A DNA stretch of 64,000 nucleotides from Pyropia yezoensis (GCA_009829735.1 CM020620.1:9550794-9614793); one strand, 5' to 3'; positions 21,150 through 32,270 are shown, counted from the stretch's first letter. Numbers and translations: made by a program. The notes: generated from the sequence alone by a model not told the origin.

Positions 21150-21519
21150 TTCCGACCTGCTTGCACAGGGCACGAGGGTGGGGCTGCGACACAGCTGCCT
21201 CGACAAGGAACTGGATTTTCAGAGATCTTCTGGCGTCCGTGAGCTGTCGAACGGCTGGACTCGCCTGGCGTCCCCCGAAAGTATGTCGCACCGCGCTCGC
21301 ACCCAGCAAAGTTTCTGACAGCAGGTGCTTGCACAAGCCGCCAAGCGAAGGACTCTTTCAGCGGTGGACCTGATGGACGGCATTGAGCGGTACATTGGCG
21401 CACCGACTTCGCGCGAGAGAACTGTAGTGCTGGCGGCGCTGCGATACCTGGGCAGCGCTTCTTGGCGAGCCCTGGCTCGTACTGAGAGGCGACTCTAACC
21501 GGGCTATACAAACCGCTTT

Positions 21520-22098
21520 TTGCTTTCGGAAACTTCATTGTTGCTTGTGGTACCCGGTTTGACAACGGCTCTTGAAACAGAAGCATTCGGGGGAAAGGAT
21601 TGGGCGCTTGAGTGCTCAATGTGTCACAAGTGGTTCCTTGAGCCCATTGCTGGTGTGGCGGACTGGAAGGAGGGACTGGGTAGAAATGCCGGCGATCGTT
21701 CCTCGGAGGTTGAATCGCGGCCCGTTTTCCCTTGTAGGCGGAGGATATGCAACGCGTGCTCCTGCCGGGCCGGAAGGGCCAAAGAGAGAGCGTTGTCAGA
21801 CCCCGGTGCCTCGCTTCCCTCCCCTCAATCCGCCGAGCGGATTGTGACGGGCGTGGTAGGCGTGCGCGCTCCCCAAGTCAACGCTATTGATCCGGGGCGC
21901 ATGCAGCCGTCACGTGTAGTGCACGTCCGTGCTGCCGCTGTCGCCCATAACTCATCCCCAGCACGGAGTCCGTGCCACTCTGTCCGTTCTCATTCCCCTC
22001 TTGCCTCGGCACACTGTCTCCCCAAGTCCCCGTGCGATGCTTTCTTGAACGTGCGCGGCAAACCGCAGCTGGTTTTCGCGACGATTCGTGAACTCTAG
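21520..22098 (+). CDS. ORF with a possible CW-type zinc finger, no good start
   Basis: The open frame of ~190 residues lacks a plausible ATG, so it may be an exon or fragment. Its notable part is WALECSMCHKWFLEP, matching the W-x2-C-x2-C-x-K-W start of CW zinc fingers, which read histone H3K4 methylation. A later cluster, FPCRRRICNACSC, could supply the other cysteines. The spacing is not canonical. It sits in a repeat-rich patch and may belong to a mobile element. Confidence 0.25.
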   Translation: MLSETSLLLVVPGLTTALETEAFGGKDWALECSMCHKWFLEPIAGVADWKEGLGRNAGDRSSEVESRPVFPCRRRICNACSCRAGRAKERALSDPGASLPSPQSAERIVTGVVGVRAPQVNAIDPGRMQPSRVVHVRAAAVAHNSSPARSPCHSVRSHSPLASAHCLPKSPCDAFLNVRGKPQLVFATIREL

Positions 22099-22622
22099 TG
22101 TCTATTCTACTGAGGGGATCACTTGACCCTTTCATGATCAAATGATCCCCTTTTTTGAAGTCCTGTTTTCTCATACTTCCCGACGTCCCCTGTTCAATCT
22201 GACACCAGAAATGGACTCAGCGCCGGCTGTTTACCCCTGGGGGAACTTGAGTGCATCCCATTCTGAGGAGAACGTCAGTCGTGCAAGATGAAGGCGGGGA
22301 GGGCAGTGGTCGTCGTCGTGGACTGCGGGGGGGGGCGTGGGGGACGGGCGGTGAAACGCGCACCAAAAACCGAGGCGGACGCTGCAGGCAGCGGCGGTGT
22401 TGGCGTGGGCGCTGGCGGTCAACTGTGGCGTGCCACCGTCAGTGGAGCACGACGGGAAGTGTGTGGCAGCGCCGTCCCCTCCCCCCCCCTGGGGAGGCTC
22501 CGTGACCTCTGGCAGTGCGGAGTGTGGCCCCACGAGGTCAGAATCGACGTTTTTCTTGAGGATCATTTGATCCTCGGCCGAGGATCATTTGATCCTTTTT
22601 TCCAGTAGAATAGACACTAGAG
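22093..22622. mobile_element. Non-autonomous inverted-repeat element, mariner-like by its ends
   Basis: 20-bp terminal inverted repeats, CTCTAGTGTCTATTCTACTG, at both ends (530 bp overall). If the outer CTCTA/TAGAG belongs to the target, the element proper starts GTGTCTATTC and is flanked by TA, as for Tc1/mariner elements. The palindrome GGATCAAATGATCC lies close inside both ends: one near-copy at the left (22,135-22,148) and two at the right (22,559-22,595). The interior encodes nothing recognised. Confidence 0.6.
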
Positions 22623-22777
22623 CAGCCACGCTGATTTCTGCGCGAATTCAGCCTCTCCGAACTGTTGATCTGCTCGAAGATCCGACAGCAAGAGTACAAG
22701 CCAATAGATGGCCGGAATCGGAGCCTGCTGGCCAATGGTGGGCCTTAATTGCTCTAAGAGCCGTTCCATAGTGTATT

Positions 22778-23106
22778 AAGGGCATACCCACCCACGTGGA
22801 CTAACGAGGAGACTAAAACGAGGCCATACATTGGTTTTCGGTATTCAAATCCTAAGTACCTTTCGTCACAGCTTGAAAACCACTTCAGCCAATCAGACGC
22901 ACGTATGACCGCGCGCCCGATAGTCTGTTGACTATCGGTGTGACTAAAACTCGCTGCTTTGGTCACTCCGATAGTCCACGGACCAACGGAGGTCTCCCTG
23001 GGCTTGATTTGATTGGCTGTCGCTTTGTTACAAGGATATGCGATTTCGCTCCGTAACGTTCCATTATAGTCCGTTGTCGGATAGTCAAGTTGGTGGGTAC
23101 GCCCTT
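22778..23106. mobile_element. Short inverted-repeat element (MITE-like), 329 bp
   Basis: The left end AAGGGCATACCCACCCACG and the inverted right end (AAGGGCGTACCCACCAAC) match with a few mismatches. Inner copies of ACTATCGG/CCGATAGT give further symmetry. No coding capacity and no clear target-site duplication. Confidence 0.45.
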
Positions 23107-23435
23107 CGGGGTTTGATTAGCCACGAAGCAAGATGGAGTGCGGCGTTGCGATCCCATTCTAGAGGGCCACCTGCAGCGTTCTACCAGTTTTTCAAAGCTC
23201 GGGACTGGGCTTCAGGGGGGCCCACCAGACGCGTCGTAGAGGCCTCTTTCTTGGCCCACTGGGTGACACGCTAGGCCGGGAGATACAAACCGCGAGCTTT
23301 TCGCGCGCGAGGCGGGGTTCCTGGCTAGAAGGTCTTGCATCAGTCTGCGGCAGTGTCCGGCCCACTCCCTCCTAGGCCAATGTAACAGTGTCTGGTGAGA
23401 CACTGCAAACGCCGCAGCGAGGTGTCTGGGCATTT

Positions 23436-23442
23436 TATAAAA
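23436..23442 (+). promoter_or_regulatory. TATA-like box upstream of the Pin1 gene
   Basis: TATAAAA about 250 bp before the ATG of the parvulin gene. It is the only such box in the 600 bp upstream. Support is by sequence only. Confidence 0.35.
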
Positions 23443-23694
23443 CAGCTCGATAATACTCGTACGCTTCACCAAGAGTGGTAAGCTTGTTAACCCCTGGTTT
23501 CCACATCTCGCTCGGCGATCTCGCTCACCCCATCGAGGACGACGCCACACCCCACCACAACCCTCGCCTTCCCAGCGCCCCTAACACCCACCGTTACCCT
23601 GCTTCCACACATCTCCTACACCTGCGTCCTCCTCCTTTTCTTCTTTCTCCCCCACCACACGCTCCTCCCCCGCTCCACTGCCACTAGCGCCACC

Positions 23695-24033
23695 ATGGCG
23701 ACCGTCACCGTGTCGCACATCCTGTTAAAGTACGCCAGTTCGCGTCCGGGGACGTCGTGGCAGACGCCCTTCATCACCCGTACCGTTTCTGAGGCGATCG
23801 CCATCGTCGCCTCCGCCCAGCAGCGTATCGTTGGCGGGGATGTATCGTGTGCGACGCTCGCGTCGGAGCTGTCTGACTGCTCGACGGCGCGAGCGGGGGG
23901 CAACCTCGGGCCGATTGAGCGGGGGCAGATGCAGGACCTGTTTGAAGCCGCCGCGTTGGCGCTGACCTTTGGCGAGATGAGCGGTATTGACGGAACGGAC
24001 CGCGGCTTTTACATCATCCTGCGTGTGGAATAA
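23695..24033 (+). CDS. PIN1: Pin1-type parvulin peptidyl-prolyl isomerase, 3' end rewritten by an LTR
   Basis: A 112-residue single-domain parvulin that isomerises pSer/pThr-Pro bonds. Motifs follow human Pin1 closely: SHILLKYASSRPGTSW, ITRTVSEA, LASELSDCSTARAGGNLG, RGQMQDLFEAAALAL, GEMSG and IILR. There is no WW domain, as in plant Pin1. The start is the ATG at 23695 in good context (CACCATGG). The last sense codons GTG GAA and the stop TAA lie inside the 3' LTR of chromovirus A, which begins at 24024 within the Arg codon. The original ending (Leu-Arg-Thr-Ala-stop) is found at 55926-55940. The protein is therefore intact except for two C-terminal residues, but its native 3' UTR has been displaced by 31.9 kb. 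Confidence 0.93.
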   Translation: MATVTVSHILLKYASSRPGTSWQTPFITRTVSEAIAIVASAQQRIVGGDVSCATLASELSDCSTARAGGNLGPIERGQMQDLFEAAALALTFGEMSGIDGTDRGFYIILRVE

Positions 24034-24428
24034 GTGTTGTTCAATAATGATGAAATGGGACCGACCGGCCGCAAGAGCGGAAAGCGACAGCTATTACCGT
24101 TAAGGCAAAGAAGACAGTCCTTTATCGCCCGGACGTTCGATGGGGAGCAAGCCAGCCAGACGGCGGCGGCGTGCTCCTCGTCGAAGGTAAGGGTGAAACA
24201 TCATGCTGGTCGGTCGACCGAGCGAAGGCCAGACGGCCGATCGCTACGAGCATGGCAAACAATACAAAGATCCCTCCAAAGTAAGGACAGATAAACAATG
24301 CAAAACAAAAGTAGTCCCCCAAAGAGCGAGCCACAAGCGGTCCCAAACCAACAAGGTTGAGGGCAGCAGTCAGGGCGGCTACAAGTCCGTAAATACCGGA
24401 ATTCGGTACGAACGGCGGATATGCTACG
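24024..24428 (-). repeat. 3' LTR of chromovirus A
   Basis: 405 bp, about 97.5% identical by eye to the copy at 55521-55925. Its element-sense first base pair reads CG rather than TG, a point change. It provides the new stop codon of the Pin1 gene. Confidence 0.95.
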
Positions 24429-24430
24429 TA

Positions 24431-24438
24431 CCCCCATT
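24431..24438 (-). other. Polypurine tract of chromovirus A
   Basis: On the minus strand AATGGGGG lies two bases before the 3' LTR, the expected place for plus-strand DNA priming. Confidence 0.6.
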
Positions 24439-25292
24439 ACAGGCTTCGAGCCGTCCGGGCGAGGTCAGCTGGGGTGCAAATCTGCACCGGTCGCCACTCG
24501 ATGGGTTGCCAGGCAAGTGGCGGTCGGTCTGACCCGAGTCCGGTAGGGCGCGACCCACGCGGTAGCGAGTGAAGCGCCGGTCGGGGTCGATCTGACCGAG
24601 GTGCACGGTCTGCTCGTGCGCCACCTGGTGCAGGTCTCGCGTCTTCCGCCAGTTGGCGCGCCCTAGAGCTTCTTAGGGGCGGGGTTGGGTGCACGCCGTA
24701 CGTGTCCATACCGCCGTCACGTACGCGTGGGTCCAGGTGGACGTCGTCGTTGCGAGTTGCTTGCCATTGGTATTGCTGCGGTGCGGGCCAGGGTACCCCC
24801 CATCGCTGTAGAGCACCGATAGTGCGACTAAGGCCGGGGGGCCGCAACGGAGCGGCGCAAGGTGGCGGTCAAGGCGGCAAGGGCGGTCAAGGCGGCAAGG
24901 GCGGTCAAGATTGTGGTGTCTGACCTACCGGTCTGAGCGACGCTGCGCCGGTAACACCGAGGATGTCAAGCGGGGCGAGCACCGTGATTCATACGGGGGT
25001 GGCCGCTCCTGCGGATGGGCATGTGGAGGGGGCCGCGCGGCCGTTGCAGGGTTGTTACCGAAACCCGGCCGCGACCTACATGGAGGACGGTGTTGGCTAC
25101 GTCAATGACGTGACGTTGATCAACGCGGCGCGAGCCAATTGTCTGTTGGCGTTGGACCGCATCTCCGGGGCCCGCTGGCCCGGCTTGCCTACCTTCAAGG
25201 ACGTGACGGTGGACGGCGCGTTTTGTGCGGGGGAGCCGGTCGCCGCTTGCATGGTGATGCACACTATGGGCGTCAGGGCGCAGAGCGCCAGG

Positions 25293-25863
25293 TGTGGTAT
25301 AAAACTCGATCCTCTCAGACACGTGTCTATATCCCTCGGGGGAAAGGGACAGGTAACATAGAACGGGGAACTACGAGAATGGTATGCCTGTTGCCTCACG
25401 TGCCTGCTCGCAGAGCAAACAGATACGCACGGTAGTGCACACGGGGAAGAGGAAAGCAAACGCGCAGTTGTCTTTTTCCTGAGGGCGCGGGCCAAGGGCG
25501 CCTCGCTGTCCCTCTTAACGTGCATCTGGGGGAGCCTCGGCACGTTGGCCAGGTAGCCCCCCCATAACCCCGAGTGGCCCCGACCCGAGTCTAACCTCGT
25601 CAGGTCGGGGGCCACTATCACTACTAATTCTATTCCCACTCGCTAATCTCACACTCAAATTCTCTCAAATCAAGTCCCTCACAAGTATGCAAAAACCCAT
25701 CAGCAATCCCTCTCTCACGTGTGGATAGCGTAGTCCACCGCATCCCAGTGCCGGGCACGGGCCACGGCCGCCAACCATCACCACACGGCGGGCGTGTTCT
25801 GGCACCTGGTGCCCTCTGGTTGTAGTCCCGGGTCGGCGCCAAGTCGGGGCCAGGGATGCTACA
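25293..25863 (-). repeat. 3' LTR of chromovirus B
   Basis: 571 bp, starts TGTAGCATCC and ends ATACCACA in element sense; nearly identical to 34372-34942. Confidence 0.96.
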
Positions 25864-25865
25864 TA

Positions 25866-25876
25866 GCTCCCTCCCT
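25866..25876 (-). other. Polypurine tract of chromovirus B
   Basis: Minus strand AGGGAGGGAG two bases before the 3' LTR. Confidence 0.65.
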
Positions 25877-26047
25877 AGTCCGGCACGTCCTCGGGCCGAA
25901 CCAGGTGCCACCGTGCACAGCCTCGAGCACGTCCACACCGGTGCCGAGGTCGAGCGTCTTCACCCTGGTCACGATCACCTGCTCCGGTTCTCTGCCCCCC
26001 TTCTCTCCTTCACCTTGGCCCTCTCGTTCCCCCGGAGTCTGGACGTC

Positions 26048-28165
26048 ATGTCCAGTTCCGAGATCCAAGCTGGGCCCGTGGTTCCGGCGGTGAGTGTTGC
26101 GGAGGAGAACTCGGGTAGTCGCGCCCCTCTCCTGCCTCCGGTTCCTCGGGTGTCGATGTCGGCGCCGGTCGCCACGGCGGGGACGGATCGGGTTCCCCCG
26201 GCTTCTGAGATGCACCCGGTCGAGACCCCCCCGGTGGGTCTCCCGGAGATGCTTCTTGGGCAGGACCCTCTGGCGGCCCGGCGTTACTCCACGGTGGTCG
26301 GCAACGCCGGCGCGGCCCAGTGCCAGCAGGATTGCTTGGACCTCTGGCGCAAGGAACTCCAGCGCGGGGTCTTGACAGAGATGGATAAGGCTCGTCTTCA
26401 CACGGCGGACCAGATGCGCCTGGCACAAGACCGCTCCCAGAGCTTCTCGGGTTCCTCTTGGGTTGCTCGTCTGGAGGATCTCCCCTTCGCGCTGGTGCTG
26501 GATCTGCCCTTGACCGAGCGTCGCGTGTCCGCGTCCGTTCTCCGGTGGCCGGAGGAGGAAGGGTACGTCCACCGGGCGCTCAAGGTCTGGGACGAGGCGC
26601 TCAAGGGGTCGGGGAGCCTGAACTGCGACCCCCGTCCGAGCATGGTCGCTCTGGAGCCGCCTTTCCGGACCCGGAAGTACTCCAAGTTGTCACCGGCACG
26701 GGAGCAAGGCGAGCGACGCGGCCGTCAGCGTGACTTCCTCGTGAGCTGCAACCATCAGGAGTTCTGGAAGCTGGATAAGGCTAACCGGGCGGCGTACTAC
26801 CCCAAGGTCATCCCGCAGCAGCAGGAAGTCGAGATCCCGGTCGGGTTTGCTCCTTCCAGCATCCCCTTCACCTGGTACTTCTTGGACGCCTTGACTCAGG
26901 CGTCGATCAAGGGCTTCTTCCACTCGATCCCGTACATGATGTACACGTCCGAGATGACAGTCTTGGCGGCCAGCCACTGGCTTCACGAGGTCTTGGTGTC
27001 CAACCGGCTTTGGTTTCTCCCTGACCTCCTGATGGTCTGGATTGTCGACAAGTTGACCGTCGACTTTCTGTGCAGCCAGGACGAAGAGTACAAGGGGCTC
27101 TTCCAGGCGATGATTGACTTCCGGCGTCTGGTGCCGGTGCATGACCGGAACTTCTTGAACGCGATTGCCGACCAGAACCGCCCGCGTCGGGATGGCTTCG
27201 GTTGGGCGCAGGTGGTCTACCAGTCTTTTCCGGCCAAGGTGCAGCTGGCGACGCCGCTTCCGGCGTGGCCGCAGCTAGGTAGCTTTCCTGCCCCGGCCGC
27301 CCTTGATCTTCTGCCAGTTGGGCCGCCTGTGCAAGAGTCGGGATGGGCCGCGGCGGTCGGTCGGGCGCCTGCGGCGGCTCCGCTTCCTCCTGTTGCACCT
27401 GTCGCCCCGGTGGCCTCGCCTGAACCGTCGCCGGCGCGTTCAAGCCCTGTTCCGGCTGTGCCGGTACTTCAAGCTCCTCCGGCACCGCGCCTGTCTGCGG
27501 CGAGTCTGGGGGTGACCGTGCGGTCGCCTACCACTCCGGCCGCTCCGCCTCGGACGCCTTCTTCCAACGCCGGCGGCGCTGTGCCTCCGCTGGAGTTGGG
27601 TACTCCGGTTTTGGGGGCCGTTGTGGACCGTCCGGTGGTGTCATCCTCGGGGCGGTTCGAGATTCCGGCGCCGACTCTGCGCCTTACCCGCTTCCGGGTG
27701 CCTGACTGGTACCTGATCCAAGGTGGTCCGACATGCGACCAGTACGACGTCGGTATGATTGAAGACCAGCTGGGTCGTCTTCCGGTGCAGGTTGAAGGCG
27801 TTGGGTCCTCCCTGGTGCTGGGTACTTACGCCAGCGTCTTGAACAACGTGGTCGACCGGGTGTTTGCTTGCGCGGACAGCGGCCAGATGTCGAACAGCCC
27901 GGTGGTTGGCGAACTTCTGGCGACCTTGACGCGGCATGGCTTGGCCCAGCAGTGGTCAGAAACCTTCACTGGCTTCCAGGGGCGCCGACGGGCATATCTG
28001 GATGAGCGGGAGCCCCCGGCAACTACTGGTACTACTCCGATGGCGTCATACCGGGATGCACCGCGTCCACCGCACTACGTCATCCCATCTTCCTCCGGTT
28101 CTCGTCGTGCCGCGGAGGCAGCGCTGGAGGACACTCCCGCGGCTCAGTGTCCGCGCCGGGAGTAG
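26048..28165 (+). CDS. Intact antisense ORF of chromovirus B, 705 aa, unrecognised
   Basis: Lies between the 3' LTR and the end of pol, on the opposite strand, tail-to-tail with pol (145 bp apart). The frame is open from 25856; I choose the ATG at 26048 (MSSSEIQAGPVV) because the A copy also begins MSS. Regions: a Pro/Ser-rich start, a structured block at ~residues 75-375 rich in Trp and aromatics (VPDWYLIQGG belongs to a later block; NRLWFLPDLLMVWIVDKL lies in this one), a Pro/Ala-rich linker, and a second structured block at ~555-650. No RT, protease, envelope, methyltransferase or zinc motif is seen, and no signal peptide or membrane span. Unlike pol it has no stop, which suggests recent selection or youth. 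It would need its own promoter at or near the 3' LTR. Confidence 0.75.
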   Translation: MSSSEIQAGPVVPAVSVAEENSGSRAPLLPPVPRVSMSAPVATAGTDRVPPASEMHPVETPPVGLPEMLLGQDPLAARRYSTVVGNAGAAQCQQDCLDLWRKELQRGVLTEMDKARLHTADQMRLAQDRSQSFSGSSWVARLEDLPFALVLDLPLTERRVSASVLRWPEEEGYVHRALKVWDEALKGSGSLNCDPRPSMVALEPPFRTRKYSKLSPAREQGERRGRQRDFLVSCNHQEFWKLDKANRAAYYPKVIPQQQEVEIPVGFAPSSIPFTWYFLDALTQASIKGFFHSIPYMMYTSEMTVLAASHWLHEVLVSNRLWFLPDLLMVWIVDKLTVDFLCSQDEEYKGLFQAMIDFRRLVPVHDRNFLNAIADQNRPRRDGFGWAQVVYQSFPAKVQLATPLPAWPQLGSFPAPAALDLLPVGPPVQESGWAAAVGRAPAAAPLPPVAPVAPVASPEPSPARSSPVPAVPVLQAPPAPRLSAASLGVTVRSPTTPAAPPRTPSSNAGGAVPPLELGTPVLGAVVDRPVVSSSGRFEIPAPTLRLTRFRVPDWYLIQGGPTCDQYDVGMIEDQLGRLPVQVEGVGSSLVLGTYASVLNNVVDRVFACADSGQMSNSPVVGELLATLTRHGLAQQWSETFTGFQGRRRAYLDEREPPATTGTTPMASYRDAPRPPHYVIPSSSGSRRAAEAALEDTPAAQCPRRE

Positions 28166-28310
28166 TAGTTGGAGGCAAGGAGGGTGAGGGTCTTGGGAGA
28201 AGCGAGAAGGGAAGAGGCGGAGAGAAGGGTTGCCCGAGCGGGTGCTTGTTTTCCTTGATTGTTCCATGCTTGTATTGCGTGTTCTCCTTGATATACCCGT
28301 TCCCTTCTTC

Positions 28311-31300
28311 TCAATCCTCTTGTTCCGCATCCGTTGCGGATGAACTCGGCTCGTCCCGAGGGTCTTGGTTGGCCCCATCCTCTTGGTCCTCCTCCGAGTC
28401 CGACTCCAGAATCTTGCCGGCTCTGGCCACTGGAGTGCCCTCTATCCCGTTCCGTCGCGTGTAGGCACAGACATCCGCGATAGGTAGCCGGTTTGAGGGT
28501 TCCCAGGTATCATCTGCCGGGTTAAAACCGAACCAGCGTACTCGCAGGTACAGGCGTCCGTCTCTCCAGGCATGGTCCACAAACTTGACGTAGACATATT
28601 CCCGGCCTTCTTCTTGGGATAGCCAGGGTACTGCGGCCCGCTTGCGCCGGGTCAAATCCCGTTGGCTTGGCGGTGGAGCTCGGGTGACATGGTCGCTGCT
28701 CACGCGGTACGGGGAGCCATCCACGTCTAGAAGAAAGGTCCAACCGTCCGTATTCAGGATCTCATAAGGTCCATCCGTCTTAGAGTCCAGCTTCCCCCGG
28801 GTCTTGCTATGGTTGTCCACAAAAACCCAGTCGCCACCACCCAATTCATTGTTCTTTTCCCGAACGCCCTTGTCATAGCCCCGCTTGTATCGCTCCTGGG
28901 TCTTCGAGATTGACTCCTTGACTCTTGGGAGCAGGAGCTTCAGTTGTTCCAGGAACTCATCCTTTGCCTTGGGACCTGACTTCAGTGCAGGCTGGAGACC
29001 GTCTGGTATTCTTTCCAGGGAGAAGTTGGTCAGCCGCCTTGGGGTGACAAAGTCGAGTGGAGCGACCCCCGTTGTCCGGTGAACTCGGGAGTTGTAGGCT
29101 AGAGTGAGGACAGCCAGGAGCTCGTCCCAGTCTTCTTGGTGCTCCTCCACGTAGTGCCGTAGCATGTCTACTAGGGTCCGGTTGAATCGTTCCACCTGGC
29201 CGTTCGTTTGAGGGTGGTACGTCGTAGTGTACAAGTTCTTGATGCCCATCAGGTCACAGACTTCTTGGAAGAACAGGGATGCAAACTGGGGACCGTTGTC
29301 GGTTAAGACGGAGTCTGGAGGGCCATAGGCAGCTATCCAGTACTCGCAGAAGGCTGACGTGACATCCAGAGCCGTGATGGTCCTCAGCGGGATTGCTCGA
29401 GTGAACTTGGAGAACCGGTCACATATGATGAGCAGGTATATGTTGCCACTGGATGTTTCAGGTAGGGGCCCCAGGATGTCCATGCTTAAGCTTGCAAAGG
29501 GCTCCGCCGCAGGGAATAGGCGTAGCTTAGAATTCTTCTTCCTCTGGGACAACCGGTTCCTTGCACACGAAACACAAGCCTCCAGGTACTTACGGACGTC
29601 ACTGGCCATGGTTTCCCAGTAATAGTGTCGTCTCATGGAAGCATACATCCGATTGATACCAGGATGTCCGGCCTGGGGAGACGAGTGCTCCAGGCGTAGG
29701 ATGTCAGCTCGTAGGCCCCGGGGTACGTAGACTTGAGTGGCCCCATCGAAGGGTGACACCCGTACTAGGAGTCCGTCCGTAGACTCGGAGAAACGACTGT
29801 TCCGGTTCAGGTCCATTTGGTGGCGAAGCTCCAAGCATTGAGGATCCGTCAGTTGTGCCTCCAGCATCCGGTGAATAGTCACCGGTTGATGAGCTTCAGG
29901 TGTCTCATACAGGGGAGCGTGCCAGCCACGTCCGACATTCGGGAGGATAACGCAAGGTATTTCCTCCGGGATAGGACCGGTATCGGCTGCAGGAGTCTCC
30001 AGCCGGGACATGGTGTCGGCGCAGTGGTGCTCCCTCCCTGCTCTGGTGCACACCTTGTACTTGAACTCCTAAAGGCGTAGGCGCCACCGGGCGACCCTTC
30101 CTTGACTGCTGTCCATACATAGCAGCCACCTTAGGCTGGCATGGTCCGTCCGGATGAGGAACTCTTGTCCTTCAAGATACGGCCGTAACAGGAAGCAAGC
30201 CCAGACGACTGCCAAGCACTCGCGCTCGGTCGTGGAATAGTTCTTCTCGGCTGGAGTCAAGACGCGACTGTAGTAGCCTATCGGGAGGAAGTGCCCATCA
30301 GGTTGCTGCTGGAATAGTGAGCACCCCACCTGGACGCCACAGGCATCAGTCTCCAGAACAAACTGGCCCTCCCGCTTGGGTAACGCCAGTACTGGAGTGG
30401 TGGTCAGGCGCTTCTTGAGCTCTTCGAAGGCCGCGGTCTGCTTCTCGTCGAACACCGGGAGTTGTGCGGGAAGCTTCTTGCTGGTAAGCTTGGTCAGTGG
30501 CCGGGCAATCAGAGCATAGTCCCGTACGAACCGGCGATAGACGTTGCACATACCCAGGAAGCTCTTGAGTTCCGTCTGGGTTTTGGGTTGCCGTGCATGC
30601 CGGAGGGCCTTGATGTTCTTCTCATTGGCTCGGAGCTCCCCCGGACTCAGCACATGCCCCAGACACTCCACCTCAGTATCAAACAGGTGGCACTTCTCGG
30701 CCTTGAGGGTAACTCCAGCCTTGGACAGGAGGGCCAGGACCTCCCGAAGGTGCTCCAGGTGTTCCGCTGGGGTCTTGGAGAAAACGATAATGTCATCCAG
30801 GTAGACCAAACATGTTCTCCACCTTAGCCCGGACAGGATGATGTCGATGGCTCTTTGGAAGGTCGCCGGAGCATTGGTGAGACCAAAAGGAAGACGCTTG
30901 CACCGGAATAGTCCCAGGTGGCACGTGAAGGTGGTCTTGTCCTTGTCCTCGTCAGCCAGAGGGATCTGCCAGTACCCGGCATTACAATCCAGCGTCGAGA
31001 AGAGGGTGGCATCACCAAGGAAGTCGAGGCAATCATCCATCCGGGGTATCGGGTATACGTCCTTCACTGTCATCTCGTTCAGGCGCCGGTAGTCAACGCA
31101 GAAACGGAAGTGACCGCCGGTTTTCGGGACGACTACCACCGGGAAAGCCCACTCGCCATCAGACGGCTCGATAACATCCATCTTGAGCATCTTGTTAACC
31201 TGCTTCTCAATCTCATCCCGGCGATGAGGTCCAGCCCGATATGGTTGCATGTGCACTGGCTTAGCTTCCGGCTTGAGTTGAATCCGGTGTAGAGTGGCGT

Positions 31301-32270
31301 CCATCTTGCCCAGCTCTCCCGACCACATGTGCCGATATTCCTGGAGAAGCTTCTCCAGTGCCTCCTTCAAGTCGGGAGAGACATTTTCTTGCTTGACCTT
31401 CGGCATCCCGGGTGGTGCTTGTTCGGGTTTCGGAGTAGCCCTGCCAGCCTGCTCTTGTTTCGGAGGTACGTCTAAGGCCGTTCAGTTGGATGCCAGTTCT
31501 TGTTGCAGGTTCAGGAGGTCTTCCTTGCTCATAGCACGGGCGGATCCCCGGTAAGGCTCTGCTGTACCAACTCGCGTGCCCTTGGCGAGGGTTATTGGCT
31601 TCCGGCTCACGTTGACGATTAGCACCGAGAACGGGGTGTGCCTTTCTACCTTCTTGTGATGTCCGTGGGCCAAGTATAACCGGTGTTTCGCCAGAAATTC
31701 CTTACGTCCGTAGATCAGGCATTGACCTGCAATCCGGGTCGTTACTTGAACCTTCGTCTCCGAGCGAGGAGGTAGGAGCACCGGTTTGAAGAGAGTCAAG
31801 GTAGAGGGTGGGATGCGTTCCCTCTTGCTCTTGGCTACACGAACCTTGGCGTCCAGATGCTCCAATACCGGTGACACAAACCCATGGTTGAACTGGACCT
31901 TCCCTTCTCCGGGTAGGATGCTCTTGACATGCTGCTTCTGGAAGTCCCAGCCTAGGATGAGGGGGACTGATAGGGTCTTGACTACTAGAAAGGGAAAAAG
32001 CATTGGTTCATTGTTGACATAGATGGCGACAGGAAGACGGCCAAGCGGTCGTAGGGTTTGACCCGAAGCGTCGACGATGTGGGTCCGGGTAGGCGCTCTC
32101 CAGGCATGTCGACGCCAGCCCGGAGGTAACAGGTTCTCTGTGATGACGCTTGGTCCGGCTCCCGTGTCAACCACCGGCGTAACAGCTTGGGGGAGACTAT
32201 CCCCCACACGCATACGAGCATTAATCTTGAGGTTTTCTTTACGCAGGACGAGCAATGTCCCCTTGAACAA
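28311..32270 (-). pseudogene. pol of chromovirus B: protease, RT, RNase H, integrase, chromodomain
   Basis: A single minus-strand frame broken by two in-frame stops, TGA at 31484-31482 (between protease and RT) and TAG at 30071-30069 (end of RNase H). Domains in order: aspartic protease with VVDTGAGPS; RT with FCVDYRRLN and VYLDD; RNase H ending TDHASLRWL; integrase with an HHCC zinc site (H..AGHPG...CVSCARNR) and a complete D,D,E core (MDILGPLP, LTDNGPQF, NGQVERFNRT); then a chromodomain (YLRVRWFGFNPADDTWEPS). The chromodomain assigns it to the chromoviruses, where it guides integration to marked chromatin. Without readthrough the full polyprotein cannot be made, although each domain is otherwise intact. 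Confidence 0.93.

Noticed and set aside
24034-24294. Gene starting just after Pin1 and again at 55531
   Set aside because: The two copies are the LTR pair of chromovirus A; the frame is LTR sequence.
25097-25639. 180-codon minus frame repeated at 34347-34718
   Set aside because: Duplicated because it lies in the LTRs of chromovirus B.
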